Positions 23,335 to 35,174 are shown, counted from the stretch's first letter. The stretch: 64,000 nt of DNA from Mytilus galloprovincialis (GCF_965363235.1 NC_134844.1:72347497-72411496); one strand, 5' to 3'. Notes: generated from the sequence alone by a model not told the origin. Program-made: numbers and translations.

Positions 23335-23465
23335 ATTGCCAGTTTTCCTACTGAAAGTCGGTGGTTCTCTTCAGACATTCCTGCTTCAGCCATCAATTAA
23401 AACACACCGCCACGAAATAGCACACTATTGCTGAAAGTGGCATTTATCACCAATCAATCAACCAC
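23335..23465 (+). repeat. SINE tail fragment
   Basis: This carries the conserved block ACTGAAAGTCGGTGGTTCTC ... CACCGCCACGAAATAGC, also seen at 57950-58020 in a SINE with a tRNA-like head and at 35195-35245. It ends in CACCAATCAATCAACC. No tRNA-like head is visible here. Confidence 0.65.
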
Positions 23466-23639
23466 ATCTCATTGAGTCATGTTTATCAAAACTTTACCTC
23501 CTAGTGGGTACGTTCTATTTTTAGTGTTCAATGTGTTTGCAAGCTCGGTAACTCCTTGTGCCTAAGTTCACCTCCTAGTTGTTATATATATGTACGTTCT
23601 ATTTTGAGTGCATCTTTAACGTATACGTAGTTGCAATAT

Positions 23640-23960
23640 AACTCTTTGTTTGCATGTTTAAAGATTAAGCAGGAAGGAATGTCGACACCTTATACTAAAT
23701 ACCATTTCAAAATACTTAAAGTATAATATTTCATTCATATGAAAATTTGTCATCCCTGACATCATACCTGTGCACTTTAAAATGTCTACTCAGTTGAATC
23801 AACGATAATTGTAGTATTTATATGATATTATGTCATGTAGGCGGGATGTCATAACTTATTGTTATTGCTTTGAACTGCATTTACAAATATCATTCAGTAA
23901 ATAGTAGTAAAATAGAGAGAATATGTGAAAGTCAATTTATGGAACGAATCGTATTTTCTG
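23640..23960 (+). repeat. Diverged local duplicate (partner 26170-26490)
   Basis: The order of shared words is CTGACAT, ACAATTGTAGTA-like, GCTTTGAACTGCAT, TTTACA, AAAGTCAATTT and GAACGAATCGTA. The same order appears 2.5 kb downstream at about 60-70% similarity. It is non-coding. Confidence 0.5.
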
Positions 23961-24009
23961 CACTACATGATGACGAAGACTGTATAATGACAGTAACTGT
24001 TGCTTTCCG

Positions 24010-24420
24010 TTATAAAAAAGATAGCTAATGAGACAACTCTTCACAAGAGACCAAATGACACAGAAATTAACCACTATATGTCACCGTACGGCCTTCAACA
24101 ATGATCAAAGCACATACCACATAGTCAGCTATAAAAGACTCCGAAATGACAAATTTAACGTGAAATGTAAAACAATTCAAACGAGAAAACAAACGCCGGT
24201 CTATATTTATTTACAAAAAATAAACGAAAAACAAATATGTAACACATCAAAAAACAACAACCACTGAATTTCAAGCTCTTGACTTGGGACAGACACATAC
24301 ATAAAAAATGTGGCTGGGTTAAACATGTTAATTAGCAGACCCCCCCCCCCCCCCCCCCCCTGTTTTCCCTAAACCTGAAACAGTGGTGTAAACGTACAAC
24401 ATGAGAAAGAACTATAAAAA
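24010..24420 (-). repeat. Dispersed repeat R3, long copy
   Basis: Landmarks are GATAGCTAATGAGACAACTC, ACCGTACGGCCTTCAACAAT, GACTTGGGACAGACACATAC and a terminal ACAGTGGTGTAA after a C22 run. I recognise this as one of the commonest mussel interspersed repeats. The short plus frame at 24028-24267 is repeat-derived. Confidence 0.75.
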
Positions 24421-24949
24421 TCAGCTGGAAAAAGCTTAACTCTTCAGAGGCATCTTCGCTAACGAAGATGATCAGATGGATACAAATAGAAATACATTTA
24501 ATAAAAACACAGTGTGTTGGTTTGTAAAGTACAACGTTTAGTGTTGTCAGTTTTTATCGACGTAATTCTCCCTTTTTAGAATGTACCTTTGAGTTGTTTT
24601 TTTTCCCCTTTGAAATAGTTAAAACCATGAACTTATTTTCTACGCGTAGATTTCATTCTGGAAAGTTTTTAAACCTAGTTGAAACAATTCCAAAATATAA
24701 ATACCTTGTTTTGATTAGCGATAAATTGCAGACTTATACCGTATCACTATCAATATATAAGAATAAGGAGATGTGGTAGGATTGCTAATGAGAAAACAAC
24801 TATAGTATCAAGTTATCAGTTAGTAACTTTCTTTCCGGATTTAAGTTTTTAACAAAGTTTATTTTTGTATAAAATTGTCTTTGATACTAAGCAGCGTCAT
24901 CAACATCAAGCAAAGAAATCCACTCAAACCGAGGGGCCAAGTTGACTTT

Positions 24950-25145
24950 TATAAAGATTGGACCGTTGGTTATCCAATTTGAATGGTTTTACACTAGTAA
25001 TTTTTCGGGGCCTTATATAGCTTGCTCTTCGGTGTAAGCCAACGCTCCGTGTTGAAGGCCGTACTTTGACCTATAATGGCACTTTTATAAATTGTTATTT
25101 GGATGGAGAGTTGTCTCTTTGGGACTCATACCACGTCTTCCTTTT
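24950..25145 (+). repeat. Dispersed repeat R1
   Basis: This is the same family and orientation as 3650-3840: AGCTTGCTCTTCGGTGTAAG, GTGTTGAAGGCCGTAC, GGATGGAGAGTTGTCTC. Confidence 0.7.
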
Positions 25146-25261
25146 TACTCAGTACTGAGGTCGCCATTTTTATTTTGAAATAAAGAATACAAGTGTGTTC
25201 CTTTCCTTTTAGATTCAGCAAGTGCATGTAGGGAAACAATTGTCACTGGAAGGTAAGCAAC

Positions 25262-25283
25262 CACCAATCACAATCAATTAATT

Positions 25284-25356
<73 letters not shown>
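25262..25356 (+). repeat. (AATC)n microsatellite on a SINE-like tail
   Basis: About 22 tetranucleotide units directly follow TTGTCACTGGAAGGTAAGCA, a diverged form of the TTTGCCACTGGACGTTAA tail found elsewhere in the window. Those tails also end in CAATCAATC. Confidence 0.9.
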
Positions 25357-25357
<1 letters not shown>

Positions 25358-25379
25358 GAACTCACTGTAACTGTTCGTT

Positions 25380-26165
25380 TTCATAAGGAACTATAAGAAT
25401 TATATGTCCAACTTCTTTTAAGTTGTTGAATTGCTCTTTGCTTTTCGCATCCGGCAAATTCCCTTTCCTACATTTTTAATGAAGAACCATTTGTTATATG
25501 CATTGCTTCGCATCACGGTGCGGAGCTTTTAGTTTCAGTCAAAATACACGTCATCTTGAATAAATTACTTGTCACGTGTAAATTCTGATTGGTTGCATTA
25601 TAATGAGACTGAGATACAGCAACAGCTATTGGCTAAAATAAGATAAAAAAAATTAAAGACTTTTCTCGTCCAGGATAAGACATCAAATGCCGGAAAATTA
25701 ACTATGTGTATTGAAGTTCCGATCAACTATCATTAATTCATGTTCGTTTTATTATGCATATATTTCATAGATAAATTCAATATTGAAATATCAATTGCCA
25801 ATACGTGTTAATTGCTTTGTTACTCTGCAATTTGCACGATTTGCTTTGATAAACAATGTTCCTATACAATGTTTACAAAAATGTATTATCTTTTTTTATA
25901 ACTTCTGGCAATATAGGCATACCTCCAGAAAGGCACACATCAAAGTCGTGTCTAAATTTATAATTGTTTTAATTTTTTACAAGAAATTTAAATTTTTTAA
26001 AAGCATGGGTGTATAACGCACACTCTTAAAGTACATCCATTTTGTATCAATCAATATCTAAAAATTCCACATTTTTAATACTAATTTAACAACCAAATGC
26101 ACACATATAACCTTTAATTAGTATAGAGCGAAGCAGGCCATAGCTTTTTAGAAAGCTAAAACTTG
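25380..26165. other. No gene recognised
   Basis: The sequence is AT-rich and intergenic. The 77-codon frame at 25783-26016 has no recognisable domain. Confidence 0.4.
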
Positions 26166-26169
26166 TTTT

Positions 26170-26490
26170 GTTATTGTCTTTGTGGTTGTGGTTGAAATTA
26201 TACGCCTTGCTTAAAGATTAGGGTTGGAATGTTTTGAATTAAACATCATAAATAACATTTCACAAGTTTTCATTCAAAAGGATATATGTCACCGCTGACA
26301 TGATAATAATTATTGTGTAGTTTAATATGTCTAGAATCAAATTAACATTACAATTGTAGTAAAGTGGTTTTTGTGTAGGAGGCGATTTATGATTTATTAT
26401 CATTGCCTTGAACTGCATGCATTTACAGATATTGTTCAAAATAAAGCGAATACGGAAAAGTCAATTTGTAGAACGAATCGTAGCTTCAAT
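26170..26490 (+). repeat. Diverged local duplicate (partner 23640-23960)
   Basis: See the partner entry at 23640-23960. This copy contains CATTGCCTTGAACTGCATGC and GTCAATTTGTAGAACGAATC. Confidence 0.5.
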
Positions 26491-26499
26491 AATGATAAT

Positions 26500-27250
26500 T
26501 TTCAATTTTCAATTAATAAACTGTTTTTCATGAATGTCATATTTTCCTAAAGAATTTTCATTTGAAATGGTGTATACCCAACTGTTAATTGCTGCAGTTA
26601 ATTTTTTTTTATCGATATGTTATTGGTATAATTGCTTCAATAAGTGTCCATTTAAAATATAACGTTATTTTTCAGTGGCAATAAAGACTTTTAATCTACA
26701 CTTTTCTCACTTTAAAGTAGATAGGGTGTCTTCCTCCATCTTAGATTTTGAAATACTGGAAAACAAGGTCTAGATCTTTGATGAAATGTGCAAATTTTTA
26801 TAGTAGTAGGTAATTCATGTGTAAGAATTTTCATTATAATATAGAAAATGCCATGTTTGATCATATTTATGATAGTATTTTACAAAAAAAAGAATTATTT
26901 TGTTTGATTCATTTTTGTCTAACTTTGTAAAATAAGGAGAGGCAACTCAAATGCAAGGGCAGATAATTCAGATAGTGTTACTTTTACAATAGAATGTGTT
27001 AGGAATTTACCCATTTTTACATATAGCAAGAAAACGAGTTAACTTTAGTTGCTTTCAAAGATTTGTTGCGTGTAGAATTTATATGAATAGATTCAAATTG
27101 TTTTATTAAAAAAAAAGGTCCCAAAAGTATAAACCTATAAACGGTTCACTTAGTTTAATCAGAAAAACACTATAAAAGATTGTTTTTATTACGCTCTACT
27201 ATGATTGCTGTTTGTTTGATATACACATGCACTGATTCATCAATTTTGAA
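26500..27250. other. No gene recognised
   Basis: The sequence is AT-rich with no domain-bearing frame. Confidence 0.4.
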
Positions 27251-27255
27251 AAGCG

Positions 27256-27395
27256 TTGGGATGGAGATTTGGGAGTTCCAACCCTCGGAATGGCATGGAA
27301 CGTTCAAATTATGAAAAAAAAAAAGAAGCACCAACTAATCGAAAAAGGGGGCTTCCAACTCCAGAAACACATCTCCTGGATCCGCAAATGATATA
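27256..27395 (-). mobile_element. Eroded MITE, family A (one end)
   Basis: GGGGGCTTCCAACTCCAGAA and CTCCTGGATCCGC resemble the right half of family A. The other terminal repeat is not recognisable, and no duplication is seen. Confidence 0.4.
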
Positions 27396-27677
27396 TATCA
27401 CTTGTAAACAACAAATAGGTGTAAAGTTTATTTATGGGGATGAAAAACGTTGGGAAATACTACCTCAATCTTATGAGTTTCAAAATTAAAACACCTACAT
27501 CTAGGTAACCAGTTCAAAAGTTTTATGAATGAAATGTATTGTAACAAGTAAATCTCCCGAAACGTGTTTTATATTTATTGCGTGGGAAATAGAACTATTT
27601 TGAGGTTAATTTTGGGAAGATTTTTCATAAAATTAATAAACGATTTATGTCAACGGCAATTTCAGTGTAAGCTCTAT

Positions 27678-28160
27678 CACTGTGTATCATCGCCACCGGA
27701 AATTGGGTACTAACGAAGCGGAGAGAAATAGAAAAAAAAGTAAACAAGTTAGGAATTCATTCAATTTAAAGCATTTCCACTCATTTGATGAGGGTGCCGC
27801 TTAAGAAATGATTTTCTGATATATAATTCTTTAAATTATTAGGCAGATAAGTACAAAATTGATACAAGATTTTGTGTAATACTCCAAAACTTGCCACTTA
27901 GTACCGGAAAATTTCGAGGTCGGTCGTCCTCTATCCCCCCATTCTCAAGATATTGAACTGTTTTTCATTATTTTTCCAGACACGTTTTTAGATTATTATA
28001 GTGTGGCATCATATTTACTGAAATTTGTTGTCAAAAAGATGTATTTTAAAGAATATAGACCATGAAAAATAAAGTCTAGTGTACGGCAACTTGCTCGTGT
28101 TGACAAATTTACTGTATGGCAACTTGTTTTTAACTGTATGGCAACTTGCTAATTTTAGAA
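27678..28160 (+). repeat. Left terminal inverted repeat of the 3.8-kb element
   Basis: This arm is complementary to about 31040-31510. The inner edge has three GTAYGGCAACTTG words spaced 28-35 bp apart. Confidence 0.85.
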
Positions 28161-28761
28161 TAGTTATTTACCGTCCTTTCAAAGAAAATATTGTATTAAA
28201 AGTTCAAATATCTAAGGGGTGGGGGAGGGGGGTGTTCCCTTTTAAATTAAACTGTTTTTGTCTTTTTCAAGGTTTTAATTTGTTTAAAACTGTTATTTGA
28301 CTGATAAATTTAAAAACCCTTAACTGCTCGACCCACTGTCTGTAATCTGTGTTGTTAAAATTTGCAATGTTGTTAACTGTTTATTTGAAATTGAGATTCC
28401 ATTTATCTGTTACTTAATACTTAAGTGTTCACTGTTTTTTGACATTATTTTCTCTGTTAACTAATCTTAACTGTAATTTACAAGAATCACATGCAAATTT
28501 GGTGTCCATTCCTTTTTTTACGTTGCTTCCGCAAAGTAAAAAATCTTTGATTATAGTAAATCCTTGATAAAATTGAGAATGGAAATGAGGAAAATGTCGA
28601 AGAAACAGAAGCCCGATTAAATAGAAGAAACTACCCAACGCAATGAGAAGATTATTCACTAGGATGGGTGTCAATTCACAGATAGGAAAAAACTTAGAAT
28701 TAACACTCATAATTTTTAAACACCCTCTTTCCCTTCCTTCCTAATAAATAAGGCTTACTAT

Positions 28762-29325
28762 TTGAGTTATGCATGTGTATATTTATGGAAAGAGAATCGT
28801 CCATAGATTTGATTTCCAATAGTAATAAATGTGAAATATAATTTTTTTTGTATGTAACCATGGCAACAATCAGCATTTATTTGACACCAAATATTGCAAG
28901 ATAGGGTTGAACATGTCACAAAGATCTCAAAAATTTGTACCCAAAAGAAAAATGTCAATCAATAAGAGTGAAACCTTTCCTGAAACCATAGACATATATC
29001 TATCAAAAGGTAAAAAAAAATATATGCATTTCTGCGTTTTTTTCCATAAAATTGAATTGAAAAGATCGAGCGTCAAATCTTTGTTGAAAAACAATACAAA
29101 TTTTTTAAATCTATGGCGGTACGGATAGGAACGTATGGACGTTCAAACTGTAAAATGGCTTCTAAAACATGTTAAAAACAATCTAAATGTTCATATAAAC
29201 CCACTAGGAAGGCTATATTATTATTCAACTATCTAAAAATCAATTCAATTGTACAAAAACTTTCATATTTAGAAAATTCACCATGGCTATAATGCGAAAC
29301 TAAACTTGTAACTGTGTATTGATAC
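28762..29325. mobile_element. Eroded copy of the 663-bp MITE
   Basis: It follows the order of 21230-21789: CCATAGATTTGATTT, ACCATGGCAACAATCAGCAT, ATATTGCAAGATAGGG, AACATGTCACA, ATATAAACCCA and AACTGTGTATTG. Terminal repeats are degraded. Confidence 0.65.
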
Positions 29326-29376
29326 ACCCGAAGCTGTCTCCTAAGTGATCATGATCAATCATTTAACTACAAAAAG

Positions 29377-29536
29377 CAGGCGCGGATCCAGCCATTTAAA
29401 AAAAGGGGGGTTCCCAACCCAGAGTAAAGGGGGGGGGGGGGTTCCAACTATATGCTCCCATTCAAATGCATTGATCGGCCAAAAAAAAGGGGGGGTTCCA
29501 ACCCCCGGAACCCCATCTCCTCTGGGTCCGCCACTG
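29377..29536 (+). mobile_element. MITE, family A (5-bp TSD)
   Basis: The ends are CAGGCGCGGATCCAGC and TCTGGGTCCGCCACTG, with the duplication AAAAG (29372-29376 and 29537-29541). It lies inside the 3.8-kb inverted-repeat element. Confidence 0.85.
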
Positions 29537-30543
29537 AAAAGGGGGTAGAAGTTCAATGTTTGTTTCTTGAAACATATAAATGAACCAAAATTTAAAAAAT
29601 GAAATAAATACAAGACTATATAAAAATGTAGCAAAGGTTACAGACTCAAGTTGGGTCATGCAGGTGCAACAAATGAGGCAGTGTTAAACATGTTTAGAGA
29701 TATCTCGTACCCCTCTTTATACGTCTAACCAATGTAGTTATATCTGCCTTTTATTTGTTATATATCAAAAATGTTATAAGGAAAGGCCACTTCTTATCCA
29801 GCTAAAACCCTGGTCAGTCCTATGATGAAAATAATTCAGAAGTATGTGGAATGTTTGATAAGTTATTTTGACCCTGAGTACCTGGACGGAATCGTGAAAT
29901 ATATAAAGTACCTTTACATTTTGCAATTCGTAAAATAACTGAACCGTGTGGCCTGGTAGAAGAGGCCGAACAATGATGACTTGGTTCTCAAATTGATGTC
30001 AAATTTGCTAGTCTAAGACTTCAGAAATGTAAAGATGGACCAAGGCTTTTTTATATCAGCTCAGAGTTCTTAATTTGGACTTGGAGATGAAAGAGCGCTT
30101 CAATTTGTGACACCTTACATGTTACTTTCTGATTTATACACTGGTTTTGATGATTTAAAATAAAAATGAGTAAACCTTCGTAATTCCTTTTAATAAAATC
30201 ATGTAAGCAATGAGTCGTATGAATACCCTGACTGAGATGTAACCATAATTTAAAAGAGCTACCGCCATAAAAAAAAATAATGTTCACGCCGTATAGTATT
30301 CACTCATTCTAACTGTTTGTTACACTTTCCTACGTCATGACGATAACCCAAGTTTACTACGACTGATTGACATAAAACATTTACTCAACAATATACATAA
30401 CCAGAAGAAGCCTCCCTTTTGCTGTTTAAAGCATTTTCGATTATTCATGACATAGTCCTTTTTCTTGGAGTCGATCACTCCGTCTGCTTTTCCATCCGTT
30501 CAATTGTCTGTCCATGTGTCAATAAAAAAAAATATGGTACTTG

Positions 30544-30623
30544 CCACAGGTACTTGTCTCAGAATTTTTTTTTCCTATATACCTTAATATAGGAAATTTT
30601 TTTTCTGAGACAAGTGCCTGTGG
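30544..30623. repeat. Hairpin with U-rich internal loop
   Basis: CCACAGGTACTTGTCTCAGA pairs with its near-perfect complement ending at 30623. Inner CCTATAT pairs with ATATAGG. The two stems are separated by facing T runs. It lies inside the 3.8-kb element. It is too asymmetric in context to call a bacterial-type terminator. Confidence 0.7.
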
Positions 30624-31039
30624 TACTTGCGTGTGATGGATAGTTATCTTATTTGCTATCATACCTCATCTCCACTGTTTTTATCTAAAAAAAAAAAAAA
30701 AAAAGAGAAGCTAGCACCAACAAAAGAGGAATGGACGGTTTATTTTATTGAACTTATACAATTCAACCTAACAACAAATAAGAAAACAGTCGTTAGTAGT
30801 ATAACGATATATAAATGTATTTAGGATAATATGGTTGAAAAAAACCTTTTTGTACAAAATCGAAAAGCGGTACGCAACGAGACCTTCTGAACTGAATTAA
30901 CGGCATATATTTAATAATATTTGATAAGTAAGACATTTTGTATATTTGTAAGCCTGTAAAGCTTTGATATCAACAAAATATCGTCACTTGATATTATTTA
31001 AACAGTGATTAATTTACTCTTAAAATTATAATATATTGC

Positions 31040-31510
31040 AAGACGCCGTACAGACAAAAGTTGTTATTTTGCAATTCGCCGTACAACGTTCTGCAATTCG
31101 CCGTACAACAAACAAACAATGTTTTTGTTCATATTCTTTAAAAAACATGTTTTTGACAACAAATTTCAGTAAATATGATGCCACACTATAATAATCTAAA
31201 AACGTGTCTGGAAAAATAATGAAAAACAGTTCAATATCTTGAGAATGGGGCGACAGAGGTCGATCGACCTCGAAATTTTCCGGTACTAAGTGGCAAGTTT
31301 TGGAGTATTACACACAATCTTGTATTAATTTTGTACTTATCTGCCTAATAATTTAAAGAATTATATATCAGAAAATTATTTCTTAAGCGGCACCCTCATC
31401 CAATGAGTGGAAATGCTCTAAATTGAATGAATTCTTAACTTGTTTACTTTTTTTTTCTATTTCTCTCCGCTTCGTTAGTACCCAATTTCCGGTGGCGATG
31501 ATACACAGTG
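31040..31510 (-). repeat. Right terminal inverted repeat of the 3.8-kb element
   Basis: This arm is complementary to 27678-28160. The inner edge has GCCGTAC words at 31045, 31079 and 31100, matching the inner subrepeats of the left arm. Confidence 0.85.
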
Positions 31511-31976
31511 TCTATAGACGTCCATATTGTAATGATAGCAATTGGGGGTCATGACATTCGAAGATACTCTTCCCACGTGTAAATCAATGACTCCATTAAT
31601 TTATTCGTGGTATGTGTTAAATTTTTGGGATGGCTATGCTACAGTTTCCATAATTAAGACATGAATATCTCAAACATGTAGGATAATATTGAAAATTGAC
31701 AAAAAAAAATTTTCAAATCATTTTTAAATTTAAAATCCTACATGTAAGAGGTGTGGTTGAATAGTCAAGGTAAAAATTACGCACCTAAATTGTGTGAAAG
31801 AGGTGTTTATCACGTGACGGCCATACTTTAATTTCTTAGAATCCAAAGAGGTATATTTATATATCAAGAGCATGCTAAAAAATTGCCTCCGTCTAAATTT
31901 TGCAATAATCCCATACATGTAGCAAATATACACGGATGATTAATATTGACCATTTGGTATATGGCCGTGTTCTTAG

Positions 31977-32134
31977 CACAGGCGGATTTAGGGAGAGGGA
32001 GGCGGCCCGGACCCCCCTTTTTTGGAAAAAAAATTGGTTGCTTATATAGAGAATCACTGAAGCGTGACTGGAGCGGGCCCCCTCTTAGGCAGTCAGTGGG
32101 CCCCCACTTATGAAAATTTATGAATCCGCCACTG
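31977..32134 (+). mobile_element. MITE, subfamily B (5-bp TSD)
   Basis: The ends are CACAGGCGGATTTAGG and TGAATCCGCCACTG, with the duplication CTTAG (31972-31976 and 32135-32139). The interior matches the copy at 16787-16928. Confidence 0.85.
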
Positions 32135-32139
32135 CTTAG

Positions 32140-33480
32140 CGACACGTACATGCAGGTCAACAATTTAATTTGTTGAATGTAATAAAAAAAAAAAAAACTA
32201 CCGGGTGCAGTAGGAAGACCACCGGCAGCAGTCCTTTTGTGCTCATTACTGTTTTTTAGGAGTATCATTTGCGCCAAATTTTATTTTTCAATATTGTATC
32301 GAATTGCGCCAATATTCGGAACTCATTTGCGCCAATTTACCTGTGCACATATCTATCATAATTATTAATGATTAATATATATTTATTCATATTTTTGGCT
32401 AAAAAGTATCATAAGTTCGAGATATATATTTCACCATGAAGATGAGCATCTGAAGAGAAATGACCCGAGTTAAAATGCACTAGACAGTCATTAACAGAGA
32501 GAGAGAGAATAAAATTTATTGCTTTGCTGAATATTTAATAAAGATATGCCAATAGAGAAGAAAATAAAAGCTTTCGCTAATTATGTTTTAGCACATATGT
32601 TAATGACACAGTGCTTTGTTTCAACCATGCGTATAGGCTCTTTTATTATTAGGAATTATAATGAACTGTTTTATGAATTTCGTCCCTTCCAATGTTTGTG
32701 TTTTAAGACAATAAAGTGAAGTTACAAGCTACTACTGTACATACATTAAATTGGGAAGTAACCATGCAGCAGCAGTAAGAAGAAGATATGTTTCAGAAAA
32801 GGAAACATTTGCCGTGTAAACTGCCAGTTCCAAACTTCCGAATAAAGGAGTAGGGAAGTCATTTTCTTTCTAATTGACGCAATCGTATGGTTTTTTTTGG
32901 CGGAAATAATACCATGTAATTTTAAAACATGTGGCGCATAAGTAGCATTGGCGAAAAAAGTTGTGGCGCAAAAGGACGCATTTTTGGCGTAAACGGATCT
33001 CTCCCAGTCCACCGGAGTTAAGAGCGAGGATTGCTTGGCATGAATACTCATACTTATACAGAAAACGAAATATTTTTCAGGTTTATATGAGAGAAAAGAT
33101 TTTAAAAGAAACAACATCATTAATCAAGTCAGACAACAACGTTACGATTCAAATAACAAAACAGATACAGTTTATCCAATATATCATGCGCTGGATAGTC
33201 CCAAATGTAAAAGCTGTGAACACAATTTTAGCAGAAACAATCAAAGATATACCCAATTCTGAAAATAACGAGAACAAAGGTCTGACGTATGACAAATAAC
33301 AATTAACTACTGTTGATGTTCTTGACTCGAATAAGGCATATGAAAATGACAGATGAAATACGAATAGAAGCCATTCGATACAATAACAATAATAGATGTT
33401 CGAAACAAATTCAATAGCAGCCGTTCTTACAGGCGTGATATATTGGTCACTGAACGTAATGCAAATAACAATCGATCCTG
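32140..33480. other. No gene recognised; repeated GCGCCAA words
   Basis: TTGCGCCAA occurs three times at 32268-32340. Related words on the opposite strand (TGGCGCATAA, GTGGCGCAAAA, TTGGCG) occur at 32930-32990. Frames of 112-137 codons here have no domain signature. The paired motifs could be remnants of an inverted-repeat element. Confidence 0.35.
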
Positions 33481-33487
33481 TACTTCG

Positions 33488-33712
33488 GAGGGCCCTCATG
33501 GGGTTTTTGATTATGTGATTACTTGGCCGTTTTTTTAATGATTATTTGATTATTAAGCCAAATATTTCATGATTATTTGATTACCTAGGACTGTATTTTT
33601 AGTTTATGATTATTTGATTACTAAAGATAAGCAAATATTTAATGATTATGTGATTATATTGGCAAAACAATGGTGATTATGTGATTACTAGGACCCCCCC
33701 ATGAGGGGCCTC
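33488..33712. mobile_element. MITE with GAGGSCCCTCATGGGG ends
   Basis: This 225-bp element has inverted ends GAGGGCCCTCATGGGG and CCCCATGAGGGGCCTC. The 6-bp duplication ACTTCG is at 33482-33487 and 33713-33718. The interior consists of about six diverged copies of TGATTATKTGATTA. It is non-coding. Confidence 0.75.
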
Positions 33713-33719
33713 ACTTCGA

Positions 33720-34850
33720 TGCAGTTGTCATCGCACGTAGAAATAGGAGAAATTATGTCAAGATCGTGTGTAATTCCCAGTTAATAAGTACAGAGTTTCA
33801 ATACAAACGAAACGTCATAATAAAAGAACATTGTTTAAAACAATAAATAGCCAAATTGATAAGAATCCAAAAGTACAATTTACAATGGTTTAACAAACAC
33901 AATATAGTTATAATCGTAAACAATATAACTATTAAGCCGAAAATAAGTAATTAAGGATTTGAATAACAAATCCTGATCTTGATTGCAAGATATGAATTAT
34001 TAATAACTATTATATTGTGAGTATGTTAAGCTCTACAAGACTTGGTGTGGAGAAGCTGTGTTTTCGAAAAACAGTAAATGGATTCTATTTTGACAACAAA
34101 TGCCGGTCCTACATGTGAGATGGCATTCATAAGTTACGAGCGAAAAACTAGTAATATATGTTCCCCCTGTTTCAACATTTTTAGTCATAGAAATCCGTTT
34201 ATCAAACTTGATCTCATCAGATATGCTCATCTGCAAATGTAAAGGAGTTGTGGTATCGTTGCCAAAAAATTACGTCCCCTTTCAAAAATCCTATACTGTC
34301 TTTCGTCTGATTTAATTGTCAGTCTTCGATCACAGGGAAGTCAGTCAGTTTTCAGAACGATTTTGCGTTGTTAACATTATGTAGGTTTATATGTTATATT
34401 CTTTATCTTTATTAAGCAATTGGTGGACTAAGAAACCGTGACCTCATTCCAAACAAGATACTAAAATACCTTTATGTCTTACTATTACTGAAGGGAATAA
34501 ATAGGCATGCATACATGCACTAAATACCTCTGAGTGATTGTTGTGTGCCTGGTTAAAAATCTTGCTAGCAGTGAACTTATACTTGTACAATACAGAGTAT
34601 AAATCCGAGCATGGAATATTAATCCTAGTTCACGGATTATTAATCCTAGTTCACGGATTATTATTCCAAAATACGGATTATTAATCTGACATCGCGAAAT
34701 GTTAAACCTAGATCACGGAATTTGAATCTGAGATCACAGATTATTTATTATTGAGAAACGGAGATCACGGGTTAATTTCATTGTTTGAAAGTCCCATTAT
34801 GGCTTCTGTAGTAATGTTCGAATCTTTAGTTGAAACATCGTTCTGAACAC
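33720..34850. other. No gene recognised; short repeated ATTAATCC words
   Basis: AT-rich sequence. Around 34610-34760 the words ATTAATCCTAGTTCACGG and ATCACGGA recur three to five times, a weak ~21-bp tandem pattern. Confidence 0.4.
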
Positions 34851-34856
34851 GCATGC

Positions 34857-34900
34857 AAAATTTGCCACTGGACGTTAAATAACCAACAATCAATCAATCG
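34857..34900 (+). repeat. SINE-like tail (TTTGCCACTGGACGTTAA)
   Basis: This is the best-kept copy of a short tail followed by CAACAATCAATCAATC. Further diverged copies begin at about 55001, 55946, 56572 and 62855, and one seeds the microsatellite at 25262. Confidence 0.6.
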
Positions 34901-35174
34901 AGATGAAAATAATTTTCATTGTTTCAGATCAAAATAAAATATTTGATTTGTTGACCTCTCGTTTAAAGGCAGCCATCATTTATCTTTATAAATGTATTTA
35001 TTCTGTCAAGTCTGCAACAATAGCAGACTTCTGTGACGTCATAGATACAATCTATGTCTAACTTTCAGTTATTAATCTTCCCAAGTGTTACTGACAAGTT
35101 GCAACTGAGGTAAGCAGAACCTTTTAAATATCTGCCATCTACACTAACTTCTACTAAATCACAATTTATTAATA

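Larger units (their letters stand above)
27678..31510. mobile_element. 3.8-kb non-autonomous element with ~480-bp terminal inverted repeats
   Basis: The left arm (27678 to about 28160) and right arm (about 31040 to 31510) are inverted copies at roughly 95% identity, beginning CACTGTGTATCATCGCCACC. The exact 5-bp duplication TCTAT flanks the ends (27673-27677 and 31511-31515). The inner edges of both arms carry tandem GTACGGCRAMTTGC subrepeats. The interior contains an eroded TTA-type MITE and a family A MITE. I find no transposase-like frame, so it probably depends on another element. Superfamily is unassigned. Confidence 0.85.

Noticed and set aside
25262..25356. CRISPR-like regular repeat
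   Set aside because: It is a simple tetranucleotide microsatellite without spacers, in a eukaryotic context.
33149..33499. Frames of 112-116 codons on both strands near 33 kb
   Set aside because: No recognisable domain, biased AT-rich composition, and mutually antisense; no support for a gene.
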